The notes beneath the pieces were generated by a model. It had not been told where the DNA came from. It made no database searches and worked only from the letters and a program-made list of their open reading frames with translations. DNA of 64,000 nucleotides from Neocallimastix lanati (nom. inval.) (lineage: Eukaryota; Neocallimastigomycota; Neocallimastigomycetes; Neocallimastigales; Neocallimastigaceae). A program made the position numbers and the translations under genes. The DNA lies in the NCBI GenBank assembly GCA_016946835.1, contig JACVTC010000018.1, forward strand, positions 334,501 to 398,500, read 5' to 3'. Positions 31,589 to 47,383 of the stretch are shown here, one piece after another (position 1 is the stretch's first letter; every line of letters starts with the position of its first letter).

Positions 31589-33950
31589 CTTACAAAGAAC
31601 ATAAAAGATAGATTTTCATATCTTTCTTTTATACTTTGTAAGTTACATAATAATAATATTTAATTATAAGATAGTAATAATATAGTAATATAAATAATAA
31701 TAAAATATAAGGATAAATTTAATTATATAATTAATTTGAATAATTGAATTTAATATAGATATGTTGTAAACATATATAAAAACATAATATAAATAAAATA
31801 CACGTGAGGTCAAATGTATCATTGAAATTAATTATCAATATAAACCTTATTTATTAATATTCTCAGAATTATTAGGCCTAAGATAACCCTTTAAATATTA
31901 AACAAGAATTTATATTAATTATTAATTATTTAATTATTTAAATATATATATTATTTATAATTAAATAAATAATATTTTTAATTATTGAAATGTAAATAAC
32001 TGAAATTGAGATTTCAATTCAGTTATAATTTCAACATTATAAAAAAGAAACTTTAAAATAAAATTTATTTAATAGTTTCTTACAACGAATGTTATGGCTC
32101 GAGGAATTCAAAAAAAAAAAAAATTATATAATATTAAAACACAAAAAAAAATTTTATTATTTCACAATAATTTTTATTTATTTATTATATTTTTATTTTA
32201 ATTTTTATTTTATTTTTATTATTATTTTTATTATTATTTTTATTTATTTATTTTATTTTTATTTATTTATTTTATTTTTATTTTATTTTTATTATTATTT
32301 TTATTTATTTTTATTTATTTTTTTTTATTTATTTATTTTTTTTATTTCTATTTTTATTTTCTTATTTTCTTTTCTCTCCCCTAAAAAGGGGTTCCAAGGT
32401 AGTCAATTTATATCTTTTTGAAGATATAAAAGTAGCAAAGCCTCTGGAAGTAGTTGAAGAGATGGAAAAACAATAGATTTTTAAATCTTATTGATTATTT
32501 CCTTATTGTAATAAATAGAAATTTTATTATTTCCTAATATTCAAATTAACCAAAATAAATCTATAATATAAAAGATACATTATAGATAAGAATTAAACAA
32601 AAAAAAAGAAGCCGTATTACAATAAAATTGAATACTTTAACTTAATTTTGATACTAATTTAATATGTAATCTTATATATTAATTTGAATGACATAATAGA
32701 AAATAAAATACATTTATTAATATATGAAAAATCTTTTACAATTTTAAATACAGAAAATTTTATTTTATTTATTTCTTTCATTTCAATTATTTCTTAATTC
32801 GAAAGACAGAAATATTGATAAAGTTATTTAAGTTGTTTATATACAGGAATTATTCCTTATTTAGAAGAATAATACTAAAAGTAATTAGTACTATGTTATT
32901 GATAAACTCTCATAAATTTAATTTACCTTTATAAGGAATGAACATAAATTTAAATTAAATTTTATGTATAAACTTAAATTTTCAGATCAAATAATATAGT
33001 AAAATTATTAATGTAAAGAATACATAAATTTATTAATATTTTAAAAATCACATTGACTATATTAAAAGGTTTTTAATAAGAATCAATTTATTACTTCATT
33101 CTTTATCACGAATGATAAATAACAACTATAATTACGTTATTTATTAAAAATATATATATATATCTATATATATAAAATATTTTTAATTTTATTATAAAAT
33201 TTATGATATAAATAATAATAGATTATTTTATTAGTATTATATATAAATTATTAATAATTCTTAATACTTTACTATTATTTCTAAAGAATATTTTATTATA
33301 AAATTATAATTATTATTTTATTATTATTACTGATTGGATATTGTTGTTACACCAATTTTAGAATATAAAAATAATAATTTAAAAAAAATATTTTTAATCT
33401 CTCTCTTTTGAATAAAATAAATTTTTAATAATAAATGAATCAATAAATTAATAAAGGTTTATATACTTATATATATTTATAAAGTATATAAAACAATTTT
33501 TATATGTTGAAATTATAACTGAATTGAAATCTCAATTTCAGTTATTCACATTTCAATATACATTTAATTAATAATTAATATAAATTCTTATTTAATATTT
33601 AAAGAATTATCTTAGGCCTAATAATTCTGAAAATATTAATAAATAAGATTTATATTAATAATTTCAATTATTTACATATGACGTCACATGTATTTATTTA
33701 TATTATGTTTATATATATGTTTATATCATATATATTAATTACTATTTTTAATTATTCAAATTAATTATACAAATTAAATTTATTTAATTATATTAAATAT
33801 TTTAAACATATCGATATTGTTATTATTTTAATAGTTTATTAATATTCATTTTACTATATTATTATTATCTTATAATTAAATACTATTATTATGTAACTTA
33901 CAAAGTATAAAAGGAAGATGTAAAAATCTATCTTTTATGTTCTTTGTAAG
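31589..33950. repeat. Mirror of the two inverted family R repeats and their AT-rich interval
   Basis: 31589-32030 matches 20042-20483 and 33499-33950 matches 18121-18572. The interval holds a T-rich low-complexity tract (about 32150-32380). An open frame at 32089-32421 across it is low-complexity and not a gene. Confidence 0.65.
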
Positions 33951-34587
33951 GTTATTGTATTTACAATAATTATATACTAATAATTCAATAAATAAATATT
34001 TTCATAAATCCTTCAAAGAAATTATTATTTAAAATATTCTTAGATATTAAGTGTTTAAATAACTTAACTATTTATCTTATATTATTTTTATATTATTATT
34101 AATTAATTATTGTTGGATTATTAATATATAATTCAACATATTAACCTAGTAACGATAAAACTATTTTATATCTTAATTTTAACATTATAAAATCAAATAA
34201 TAAAATAAAAATCTATTTATAACCAAGATTTATTACAAATGATACGGGCTGGGGTTGAAACACTAAGATATTCAAAACAAAAAAAAATAAATATTAACAC
34301 ATAACTATAAAAATAAGTTTGGAAACAAGAAAAAAAAAATTAAATTTTAAAATATTCTTTATTTAAATTTAAAATTAAAATTATTTGTTCCAAGTATTAA
34401 AAAGAAAGAAATTTATTCTTCTTTTTATACTTTTATTTTAATACATTTTATTTATTATTAATATATTCTTTATAAAAAAAACTATTATAACTATTTTATT
34501 TTAATTTTTAACTATTATTTTAAATTATTTTTTTAAAAAAAAAAATAACATTTATTAAATTAAAATATAAAAAATTAATTTAGAGAT

Positions 34588-35683
34588 TGTATCACGAAGG
34601 GCATTCCGGGCGGTAGCTTCTTCTTGATATTGTTTTTCAGAGAGAGAATTATACAGAATTGATATTTTCTGTATTTTAGATCATTTTTTTATTATTGAAA
34701 TTCTGTATTTTAGTTCATTTTTATTTTTAATAAAGATTTAATTTATTTTTGATTTTTGATTTATTTTTAGTTTATTTCAAAGGTTTAGAAAATATTATAC
34801 AGAAACTTATAATTCTGTATTTTATATCAAATATTTATTGAAATAGGTTTTTATTATTCTTAATATAAAAATAAGAATTAATAATGATTTAAATATTATA
34901 TAATTTTTAATAAGAATATTTAATAATAATTTTTATTATATTTAATATTAATAAAAGATTTTTATTAGAATATTTAATAATAATTTTTATTATATTTGAT
35001 ATTAATAAAAGATTTTTATTAGAATATTTAATAATAATTTTTATTATATTTGATATTAATAAAAGAATTTTATAAGAATATTTAATAATAATTTTTATTA
35101 TATTTGATATTAATAAAAGAATTTTATAAGAATATTTAATAATAATTTTTATTATAAAAGATTTTAATAAGAATATTTAATAATAATTTTTATTATATTT
35201 GATATTAATAAAAGATTTTAATAAGAATATTTAATAATAATTTTTATTATATTTAATATTAATAAAAGAATTTTATAAGAATATTTAATAATAATTTTTA
35301 TTATATTTGATATTAATAAAAGATTTTTATTAGAATATTTAATAATAATTTTTATTATATTTGATATTAATAAAAGAATTTTATAAGAATATTTAATAAT
35401 AATTTTTATTATATTTAATATTAATAAAAGATTTTTATTAGAATATTTAATAATTTTTATTATATTTAATATTAATAAAGGAAATTTATAAGAATATTTA
35501 ATAATAATTTTTATTATATTTAATATTAATAAAAGAAATTTATAAGAATATTTAATAATAATTTTTATTATATTTGATATTAATAAAAGATTTTAATAAG
35601 AATATTTAATAATAATTTTATTTTATTATTATTAAGAGTATTTAATAGGAAATACAAGGTATTTAGTGACACCCCGTATCACA
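34588..35683. repeat. Mirror of block D with 54-bp minisatellite
   Basis: Same ends and unit structure as 16388-17483 on the opposite strand, identical length of 1096 bp. Confidence 0.65.
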
Positions 35684-35805
35684 AATGGGACGTAATGCTC
35701 TATATTAATTATTTTTATAATATTTTATTTATTTTTATTTTATTTTATTAATATTATTATTTTTTTCCTAAAAATTTATTTTTGTAAAATTTCCTATTTA
35801 TATAT

Positions 35806-35842
<37 letters not shown>

Positions 35843-36314
35843 TTAATTTAATATTTTTTTATACTATTTGATTATTTTCCTAATTTTTATTTTATAATTT
35901 TTATACAATTTAATTGTTAATATAAATTGAATATATTTTAACTAAATATACCTTAAAAATAATAAACAATATTTATTTTAAATACATATTAAAAATAATT
36001 AAAAATATTTATTTTAAATACATATTAAAAATAATTAAAAATATTTATTTTAAATACATATTAAAAATAATTAAAAATATTTATTTTAAATACATATTAA
36101 AAATAATTAAAAATATTTATTTTAAATACATATTATTTAGAAATATTAGTAATTTAAAATTATTTAACTATTTAGTTTATTATTTACATAAATAAAAATA
36201 CTAACTTTTAATTAAAAATATACTTTAATTTAATAATTTAATTGTTTGTTAAATAAATATCATTATTTATTTACTTATTCATATAAACTAATTAAATATA
36301 AATTTAAATAATTT

Positions 36315-36363
<49 letters not shown>

Positions 36364-36399
36364 AGAAATTCATACTTTTCTGAACGTAACGTTCCACAA

Positions 36400-37397
36400 T
36401 GTAAGAATCTATAATTATTTTTAACAAAATAATTATATTTTCTTAGTTAGGTTATAATTAATATAACTTTTATTTAACTCATATTTCATTTATACAATTA
36501 ATTATAATTAATAATTTATTTAATTATATATTAAAATTTTATTTAGTTTAATATTAAAAATTTATTTAATCAAATAATTTTTATACATTTAAAATAATAT
36601 TAAATTTATTTAATTATTCACTTAATTATTAAATTTATTAGTTTTAGTTTTCTCTCACTTATTAAATCATAAACTAAAACACTATTCTGTATTTTATCAT
36701 GTATTCTGTATTCTATCATGTATTCTGTATTGTATTAATCATGTATTTTATTATTAATGTATTGTTTTATATTTTTTATGTAAAGTTCTATAAAATAGAA
36801 CTAAATAGATTAAATTTTAAATTTTATGATCGAAATAATTTTCATTATTTTATTCTTTTATTTTCGATCATTATATTAGATTAAGTAATCGGTTAATTAA
36901 GGTTTTTCCAATTACTTCTTAAAAGTAATCGGTTTTACTTAATTAACACGATGATCGATATGGATAGAATATCGATCAAAAAACTTATCTAGGTTTTTCT
37001 TCTAGTCTTTTCCTAGATAAGAGATTTGTTAAGATTAGAACCCCTTTTGATTTTAACCTTATTTTGACAAAAAGTATAAATAAGGCTCTTGAGTTCTCTT
37101 TGAGAAATCAAGAGTTATTATTATAACAATTATAATATAATAATAATAACAATAAGTTTTAACATTTAAAATTTTTAATAAATAATAAAACAAATTATTT
37201 TAATAAAACAAATTTTATAATTAAAACTTTTCCTTATCAATTTTAGTTTTTCGTCTATTATAATTCGTTATAATAAACTCGATAATTAGAAAGAACCATA
37301 GGTAAGTATGATTCTTTTCTAAACCTTTAATATTAGCAGTTAGAGCTAATATTAATGATTAATAATTTAATTATAATTTTTTAATTAAATTATTACA
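36400..37397 (+). repeat. Solo LTR-A, right arm
   Basis: Mirror of 14676-15673, including the 5-bp flanking duplication (CACAA on this strand). TATAAATA now reads on the plus strand at 37075-37082, followed by the R hairpin 37086-37114. Confidence 0.9.
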
Positions 37398-38208
37398 CAC
37401 AAAATCTGGTATGGTTCATATAATTTTAGGAATATAATAATAATTAACACAAATAATAAAATTACAATAAAAAAAATAATTTGTTTTAAAATCAATATTT
37501 ATTTATTTAAATTTATAAAAGAAAAAATAATAATATAATTATTTATTTAATAAAAAGAAAGTTATTGATTATATTTTATTTCACTAAAATTACATGTATT
37601 TATATTTTTTTATCAAATTAAAATTTGTAAAGCCTAACTATTTTTTTAATAAACTAATTACTAATTATTTTTATAAATAAAACATTTAAATTGAAATTGA
37701 ATTATTATTTTAGTTAATAATATTATTGTTATAAATAGTAGTTATATATTATTGAATTATTAATTATTTAATAATAGTTTAATACTAATATATATAAAAT
37801 AAAAATAAAGAGATTATACAGAATATTTTATTGTGGTTTAGTTAAATTTAGTAATTAAAAATAAATTTAAATTGATAACGAAAATTTTAATAACCAATTA
37901 AATAGATTTGATTATTTTCAATATAACATAATACAAAAGAAATATAATATTAATATATTAAGTGGGCAAGGACAATATTCTTGGCTAAAGATTTTTAATA
38001 CATTATAATGGAATCGGATCGATAATTCAAAAAGGAATTATAAGTTAATTGGTGATTTATTAACTTAAGATTTCTATTTAGTAATATTTGAAGAATATTG
38101 GAAAGTTCCAATTATATAGAATAGAATAATCTATAAGGTTAGAATAATTTATATTATTCTAGCACAATTAGTATTATTTGTTCATTCTGTATTAAATCTG
38201 TAGAAGTG

Positions 38209-38290
38209 GTCAGTTTGTCCGAGTGGTTAAGGAGTCAGACTTGAAATCTGGTGGGCTCTGCCCGCGCAGGTTCAAACCCTGCAGCTGACG
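38209..38290 (+). tRNA. tRNA-Ser (UGA), right arm
   Basis: Identical to 13783-13864. 82 nt, anticodon loop CTTGAAA, long variable arm, no intron. Confidence 0.95.
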
Positions 38291-38300
38291 CTTCTAACTG

Positions 38301-38372
38301 GGGGTGTTAGCTCAGCGGTAGAGCAATTGACTGCAGATCAATAGGTCTTCGGTTCAAATCCGGAACGCCCCT
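38301..38372 (+). tRNA. tRNA-Cys (GCA), right arm
   Basis: Identical to 13701-13772. 72 nt, anticodon loop CTGCAGA, T-arm GGTTCAAATCC, discriminator T. Confidence 0.95.
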
Positions 38373-38516
38373 TGAATATTTTCTTATTTTTTAATTTCAA
38401 TTATTTTTTATCTTTTATTAATAATTCTTCTTCTTTTATTTTATTTTTAATATTAATTTTATTTTTATGATATATATATATGTATCCTATTTTTTATATT
38501 TAATAAAATGAGAAGT

Positions 38517-38729
38517 AAAAATAAATAAATTAAAATAAATAGATTTTATTGAGAACAATTTCCAGTCGTTCATAGTATTGGCTAAAATCATTATTGGAAA
38601 CCAAGTTTGTTCGTACACCATCAATAATATAGGCAGCAATTTTAGTAGTATCTTGTCTAAGTTGTTCACCTTCTTAAGCCATTGGAATATCAGGAGTAGA
38701 AGTAGTAGCTCTGAAAGAATTTCCAAACA
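38517..38729 (-). pseudogene. Small gene fragment, right-arm copy
   Basis: Mirror of 13344-13556 with the same internal TAA (38673-38675). Product not recognised. Confidence 0.5.
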
Positions 38730-39660
38730 TCTTAATGTAACCAGAAAATAGCAGGTAAGATTATTGTAGAATTTTTGAGGTTTTTTGAATTATATTGATC
38801 AGGTCAAGATGTTTTTATTAATTATAATAATTAAATAAAATTAAAATAATATATTACACACAAAGTTTTATAAATTAATTAAGAAATTCTATAATAAAAA
38901 TTTATGTTTTATTAGAATTTTTTATTTAATATTTAATAAGTTTTATTAATACTAAGAATTATTATTATTGTTATAATTAGTTAAGTTACTTTGGATTAAT
39001 AATCATACAAAGATTATAGGTAATTGAAATTTCAATTCCTTTTTATACTAATTTTAAAATAATAATTAACAATATAATTAAATAATACATTTAATCTTAA
39101 TATATGTTTATATTTATAATTAACTAAATAAAATATAATAGTAAAATAATATTAATAAGAATCTTTTAATAAAATAACTTTATAATTATTAATAAAACAT
39201 TTTAAGAATAAAATAATATAAAATAAAATAATATAAAATAAAATAATATAAAATAAAATAATATAAAATATTTGTATATTTAATAATAATTATTAAATAT
39301 TAAATTTATATCTTTTCTTTCTATAATAATATTTGAAATAATTTCTTATTTATATATTACTCAATATTCATATATATATTATTAATTATAATATTAAATA
39401 TATTAAATTGAATAGTTAATTTCTTCTAAATATATATATTAAGAGTAATATTATATATAATTTAAATATTCATATTTATTTTAAATTTTATATTAAAAAT
39501 ACATAATTCTTCTATATATTATAATATAATGAAATAGATGTAGTTATTTTAATTATAATTAAATATATATATAGTTGATATTATTTATTATATTAATATT
39601 TTATTTTTTTTTTATTTTTTATTTTTTTTTTTTTAGACTTTCTCACATGATTTCTACATT

Positions 39661-41025
39661 GATATGCTGGACTTTTATGTGCTATATTTTAATTATAATA
39701 ATATAGTTATATCTTTATTTAATTTATTATTACTTTTACTAAAAACTAAAAAACCCCTTTTCTAAATTAATTTTTTAGAAATTGGTTATTATTAAGAAAT
39801 TACATTTTCAAATTATAAATTTAATAATATGAAATGTATTTTAATCATATAATATAAATTATATATATATAAGAATACAATATCTATATTTAAATAATAA
39901 ATGTGTATAATATGTAAAATATAAAATAAATATAAAATAATACATAATAATATATTATATAATATAAAATAAAATAAGATTATTTAAATCATATTAAAGT
40001 TAAAGAATATTATTATATTTTAATATAATAATATATAATTATAAAATAAATATATAATTTAATATATTATAAAATAATATGTAATTTAATATATATTATA
40101 ATAGTAATTATAATATAATAATGAATAATTAATAATATATTATAAAAATTATTATCAAAAAGATATAAATTTAATATTTAATAATTATTAAATATACAAA
40201 TATGTTACTACACATATTTGTTTTAGATCAACATCATTGGTAGGTCACATGAAGGTATTAAGGAACCGAACCTTACATGCCTTATCATTTTGACGTCGAC
40301 GCTCTACTACCTCTAAGAGGGATATAAAGTACTAGACATGGTCCCCAACAGATTACGAAAATCCGGACTGACCGTCATACCACCCACCCCTCTATCATCG
40401 GGAATAGCATTAATATTTATAATACTATTATATTCTTATACATTATTATTAAATATATTTATATTATTCAATTGTAATTTTTATATGTAAATAATCCTAA
40501 ATATAACCATTCCTTATATTTTTATTTAATATAGAGAAGTTAATTTGGTTATAATTTTAGGAAAAGATATTAATATTAATAAAATATATAATTATACTAT
40601 TAAAAATATATAGTACATAAAAGTCCTGATGATATAAAACAAATATGTGTAGTAACATATTTGTATATTTAATATTAATTATTAAATATTAAATTTATAT
40701 CATTTTGATAATAATTATTTTATTTTATTTTATTTCAATATGTATTATTATAATTATAATAATTATAATACTTTAGTTCATATAAAATTAATATAGTTCT
40801 ATATATTAGAATATATAATTAATATAATACCTATTTCTTATAAATAGATTAGATTATTTATATTAGAAATAGTGAACTCTCTTGTAAATTTTTAGGAATT
40901 AGAATTATTATTTTAATTGTACGAATATTATAATTTTATTAATAAAATTTACTAAACTACCATTATTTAAAACCCACTGCTTTTAAATTATTGCACATAA
41001 AAGTCCCTCATATCAAAAATTGGTG
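39661..41025. mobile_element. Mirror of nested MITE/foldback cluster
   Basis: Holds the copies of the GGACTTTTATGT-ended element (39661-40629), the GC-richer islet (40225-40405) and the partial foldback element (40630-41025). Confidence 0.5.
40225..40405. other. GC-richer islet, right-arm copy
   Basis: Reverse complement of 11668-11848 with no difference seen. Function unknown. Confidence 0.5.
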
Positions 41026-41423
41026 TAGATATCGGGGATGTGCTGTGTAAAAAGTAATTTATAAGTGGTGGTGTTTAGTAATTTTGTTAATTAATTATTA
41101 ATTCATACATATTTATATATATACTCTTCAATTAGGATTAATATATTATTTAGGAAATAATTTAGGATATAATAATTTTTTTTTTGATTGTTTATAGTTA
41201 TATTAGATGAAGAGAAAGTTATAAAATATATATTATTTCATTCATTTAAGTATACTTTAAGTAAATTGTCTTAAAATAAATAAAAATTTGGAATATTTTA
41301 TAATTATATTAAATAATAATAATAATAATTATTAAAAAAAAAATTATATTGTATAAATAAATGTTTAAAAAAAAAAAAAATACAAAAGATTTAATAAATA
41401 GGTATTATCATTTTTAAAATTAA

Positions 41424-42668
41424 TTGCTAATAATAAGGAATAGTAATTTTACTGGAAATCTGGTAGATACTGGGACTCTTCCAAGAATAGGTGGATCTTG
41501 TAAAGCCGCAGAAATTTGGAAATTTAAAATTAATAATTGGTTTAATAGGGAAGGTATCACTACCGATGAAAATAAATTTAGTTACATAATTGCTGCTGCT
41601 GAAGATTACATTGTAAGGGTACTTATGAAAAAAGGAACAGAGGAAAATAGAGCTCTTACATTAGATGAATGTGCTGATCTCATAAAAAGAAAATATTGGA
41701 GAGAAACCCAAAAGGACAACAAATAAAGAAAATTATAACGTTTAATTATTGAGCCAAAAGAGACAGTGCATAATTTTAATACGAAATACTTAGATTTATA
41801 TGACCAATTGGAAACGGAAGATAAAACTTCTATTTCAGTTATAGATTATGTGAATGCTCTTCTTCCAAGAACACAAATTTATATAAGGATTACTATGGAG
41901 GAATATAGTTGTTTAGAGGATTCTTATAGCAAGGCAGAAAAATACGAAAACATATTACAGGAATCTCACTGGAGAAATGAAAGAAGTCTATATAATTATA
42001 ATAATTATTCATCTATTAAACAACCAATTGGTACTTTTATTAATAAAACTAATAATTCACGGAATAAAAATGGCATGAATTTTAAGAACTTAAAGAGTAC
42101 TTTTATAAATATGCTTTCTAATTCTATTCATAAAAATAATTATAATATCCAAAATAATTACAATAATGAAAATAAAATGGGACAGATACAAATTAAAACT
42201 TGTTTCTTTTGAGATAAGCCTGGTCATCTTACTAAGAATTGTACTGACTTGGCTAGAATAAAACAAGATTATAATTTTTTAACTATATTAATTCTCCAAA
42301 AAGCTATTTTACTGCTACTAGACGAAGTAAAGATGATAGATATCTATTACTAATTAAAGCTAAAAGAAATTTCAAAAATAATAATAATAATATAGATATT
42401 AATAACAACAATAATTTAAATATTAATAATAGAAATTATGATAATATTAATGACAATAATATATCGTACAATTTAATAAAGCAGAAAATTTTAAAACAAA
42501 ATTAAATAATAATTCAATAATTAATAATAGTAACAATAATAGTAATTATAAAGGAAATGGCATCAGTAAAAATAAAAATAATATTGATAACATTAATGAT
42601 AGTATATTTAAGAATAATTTAAGTAATAGCATTTTAAATAATAATATATACAGAACTTGGCTAAGAAC

Positions 42669-42702
<34 letters not shown>

Positions 42703-43601
42703 GTAATAATAATAATAACAATAATAATAATAATAATAATAATAACATCTATAATAATAACATCTATAATAATAACATCTATAATAATAATAACAATGAT
42801 AGTAATAAAATTAATAATACTAAAAATGAGGGACAAAACAAATTAAACGTGTTAAAAATGGATAATTTCAAAGAAAATAATAAAATAGTAAATAGTAATA
42901 ATAGCAAACGCGAAACAAACAATAATATTATAATTACTAAAGAAGAAAAATAAAAATAATATTAAGGGTAGTGCAAATATTAAGAAAAATCAAAATAATA
43001 ATATAGAGATTAATAGTATTGTAATAATAAAAAATAAGGAAAATATTAAATCAAATTGTAAAAATAAAAATATTATTAATAATTCTGAAAATATAAGAAA
43101 CAAAATAAATAGTAATACAATTCTATAAGAAGAAATAAATATCAATGAATCTGTTAAAGTTGATAGCATTATCAATAGAATTAATAAATCTATAACTTCT
43201 GGTTTGGTTAAGGAAATAAATATTATTGATAAAAATAATTCAAAAGTAGATAATATACAAATTATTTCAAATGCTAATAAAAATGAGCAATTTATAAAAA
43301 AAATTATTCAGTTAATAATATTACTAATATAAAAGAAAGAAAAATTAATAGTAATAATTCTCCGGTTGATTTTAGTAATATTATAAATGTAGATAATGAT
43401 AAGGAAATAAAAATTGAGAAAATTAAAAAGAAAATTAAAATTACTCATATTTTTATTTAAAATAATGGTAAAAATAAAATAAATATTAATAAATTAAAGA
43501 TGCCCAAACCTGAAATCGCGTTAAAGGAGGTTATTAATTATAGCAACAATCGCGTTGATACCAAACAAACAATTAGGAATTATAGATACAAAAGAAAATA
43601 A
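41424..43601 (+). pseudogene. Broken gag, right-arm copy
   Basis: Mirror of 8472-10649. Open segments 41424-41726 and 41766-42212, TGA at 42210-42212 replacing the second Cys of the zinc knuckle, Asn-rich AAT-expanded tract (about 42668-42803), last readable segment near 43497-43530. Confidence 0.8.
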
Positions 43602-43691
43602 AATTTTAAAAATTATTATATATATTAATTATACCTTATAATTTCTTTTATAAAAAAATATATATATTTTAATTTTTAGCAATGGCATTTC

Positions 43692-44430
43692 TGATATAAA
43701 ACAAATATTTGTAGTAACATATTTGTATATTTAATATTAATTATTAAATATTAAATTTATATCTTTTTGATAATAATTATTTTATTTTATTTTATTTCAA
43801 TATGTATTATTATAATTATAATAATTATAATACTTTAGTTCATATAAAATTAATATAGTTCTATATATTAGAATATATAATTAATATAATACCTATTTCT
43901 TATAAATAGATTAGATTATTTATATTAGAAATAGTGAACTCTCTTGTAAATTTTTAGGAATTAGAATTATTATTTTAATTGTACGAATATTACTGAATAT
44001 CACATATGACGTCACGTGTATTTTATTTTGATATGAGAGACTTTTATGTGCAATAATTTATAAGTAGTGGGTTTTTTAAATAATGGTTGGTTAATAAAAT
44101 TTATTAATAAAATTATAATATTCGTACAATAAAAATAATAATTCTAATTCCTAAAATTTTACAAGAGAGTCCTCTATTTCTAATATAAATAATTTAATCT
44201 ATTTATAAGAAATAGGTAATATATTAATAATATATTCTATTATTCTAATATATAGAATTATATAAATTTTATGTGTATGTGAATTAAAGTATTATAATTA
44301 TTATAATTATAATAATACATATTGAAATAAAATAAAATAAAATAATTATTATCAAAATGATATAAATTTATTATTTAATAATTATTATTAAATATACAAA
44401 TATATTACTACACATATTTGTTTTATATCA
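43692..44430. mobile_element. Foldback element, right-arm copy
   Basis: Mirror of 7643-8381 with the same long terminal inverted repeats and central CACGTGACGTCA-type motif. Confidence 0.75.
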
Positions 44431-44575
44431 ATGTATATTATATTTACAACATATTTATATTTATTTCAATTATTCAAATTAATTATATAATTATAAATTA
44501 AATTTATCTTAATATTTTATTAATATTTATATTACTATATTATTAATATCTTATAATTAAATACTATTATGTAAT

Positions 44576-45834
44576 TTACAAAGTATAAAAGAAAGATGTA
44601 AAAATCTATCTTTTATGTTCTTTGTAAGGCTATTGTAAAATTACCTTAATAGTAATATTTTATAGATATTTAATTATTAAATAAAGAGAAATTATTAAAA
44701 ATAAAATTAATTAATTATAATTTTAATTATTGAAGTCATTTCTAATTATATTTTTATTGAACTAAATTATTTGAATATATTTATTATTATTATATATCTA
44801 TATAGTATATTACTTATATAGACATATCGACTTTGTAAATATTTCTAATAAAACGTATTATTTTATTTAAATTTAAAACATAAAATATATAAAAATCTTA
44901 ACATTCTGTTAAGATAATAACTGAATTTCAATTTAATTCAATTTCAATTTCAATTTCAATAATTCAGTTATTTGAATTTCAATATTAATAAATAATAATA
45001 TATAATAAATATTATTAAATTAACTTTATTAAAATATTTAGGAAGTAGTCTAGGCCAACTAATTGACTAAATATTATTAACCTATTGAAATCAATCTTAT
45101 ACATTAAATAATGTAATCACATGATTGATGATATTAAATTAATTTCTATATTAATTTATTATCAAAATCTTTACATATTATATTATATGATTAAAATATA
45201 ATATTTAGCTAATATTAGATTCTTATATTTTATTTATATTAAATATTTATATTATTATCTTATTTTATAATATCAATATCAAACTTATATTAATACTATT
45301 ACATATTCATATTAATAATTAATATTTTAATAATTAATTATTTTATATTTTATATAAATACATGTTTAAATCTTTTGATTAATCCTTTGTAGGATTAATG
45401 CAATTTAAATTATAGTAATTATTATATAAAATAATCATATAATAAAATATTATAAAGATTAACTAAAATTTATATTTTAAATAAAAGCTTATTTATATAA
45501 TTTACTAAATAACAATATATTTTAAATAAAAGTAAATTTAAGTTATAAATTAATTAATTAATTACTATATTTGGCATCTCGACCTAATCGTTAAGACCAA
45601 ATTATCTTAAAACCTTAACACATTCGTGTCATGAAAGAGGCTTTATGTCACTAGATTATTGTATTCTACATAATAACCCTTTTATTATATAAACACATTT
45701 AATAATCTTTTATAAGAATACATTAATGTTTATAATAATAATTTTGTTAATATTGGTTATTATATATAAATTACAATGACCTTACAAAGAATATAAAAGA
45801 TGAATTTTATAATTCTTCTTTTATACTTTGTAAG
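44576..45834. repeat. Mirror of family R copies and islet
   Basis: Contains the palindromes at 44576-44628 and 45781-45834, the GGCCTA centre near 45055 and the GC-richer islet at 45561-45655. Confidence 0.45.
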
Positions 45835-47157
45835 TTACCTAATAATATATATTTAATAATATAAAATATTGATAATAAAAATAATAGGTAAAACATTTAA
45901 TATAATAAAAGATATAGAATATAAAATTAATTCAATATTAGCTAATATTAACCAAATTAATTGAAATAATTATTTAAATTTAATATAATAAATGAATTGT
46001 AAAGAATAATAATTAATTTTTATTAAAATAAAAAAATAATTATTAATCTTTATTAAATAAAATAATAATTATTTAATAAAATTTATTAACTTTATTATAA
46101 AATATTTTTAATATAAAATTATTATTAATAATTTAAAATTAATATTGTAAAATTATTATTCTTTATCATTGTATTAATTAATAATATTAAAATAATTAAA
46201 CATTAATATTTTTTATATTTGTTAAAATTCATTTGATAATTAAATGTTAAGTTTTAATTTAAATAATTGTTACATTAATATAATTTTAAACAAATCTAAT
46301 ATAAATTATAGAATTATAATTTAGAAATAATTATAAAATTATATTAAAAATCATAATGTAACAAATCAAATGATAAAGTACGCCTTTGGTTCAAGTTCTC
46401 TTGTTGGGAGAAGTTTTATAAAGTTGTTATTTAATTATAAAATTTATTTATTTATTTAAAAATAATTATAAAATTTATTAATACATGTATTTAATATTTA
46501 TCTTAAAAATATAAAATAATTATAATATAAATTTGGCATAAAATTGTGCTGCAAAGAATAATTATAAAGAATTATTCTTTGTTTTTATATTTGAAATTCA
46601 TAATAAACTATTTAATTAATTAATTAATTCTCTTAGAGTAACTATTAAGTATTTAAAGTATTTAATATAAAAGTATAAAATAAAATATAAAATATTCATA
46701 AAATATTAATAAAAATATAAATTTATTATAATTAATAAAAATATTAATATAAAATAATAATTATTAAAATAATTAAAAATATAATAAAATAAAATATTAA
46801 ATATAAAAATAATAAAAATAATAAAAAGAAATTTATAAATTATTTCAATTTTAACATAACATAAAGTTTATGTAATAAATTTTATGTTTACATTAATTTT
46901 TATGTTCTTTCATAATTTTATGTCTTTACATAATTTTAATTTTCTCACGTTATTTTCGATCACGTTTTATTTATGTCACGAATTTGCAAATGATTTATTA
47001 ATTTATTTTTATGTAATTATTAATAAAATAATTTATTAATAATTAAAGTTTTTATTTACGTTTTATATCACAAATGAAAAAAGAATAATTAATATTTAAA
47101 AAATTAATTAAAATAAAACAATGTCATGTATAATTGACATTGTTTAAATAAAACAAA

Positions 47158-47383
47158 TTTTAATTGAAGTTTTCCGATTGGAAAATATCGGTTTTTATTC
47201 AATTAACATATGATCAATTTTATTAATAATTGATCATTAAACTTTTTAGGTTTTTCTCCCAAATCTTTTCCTAAAAAGTTATTCATTAAGATTTGGAACT
47301 TTACTATAAATAATTCTTGATTTTCTTTATTTTGAAAATCAAGAGTTATTATTATAAGAATATAATTATAATAATAAACAAAA
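47158..47383 (+). repeat. LTR-B remnant, right-arm copy
   Basis: Mirror of 4690-4915 with the same hairpins and a TATAAATA box now on the plus strand (about 47305-47312). Confidence 0.6.

Noticed and set aside
32089-32421. 110-codon open frame in the right arm
   Set aside because: Lies on a T-rich low-complexity tract and appears on only one strand reading of the mirrored arm.
36699-36884. 61-codon hydrophobic frame (also at 15189-15374)
   Set aside because: Falls inside the solo LTR across AT-rich U3 sequence; copy at 3192-4171 has it disrupted.
46380-46420. B-box-like GGTTCAAGTTC suggesting a tRNA
   Set aside because: No A-box, anticodon arm or acceptor stem can be drawn upstream.
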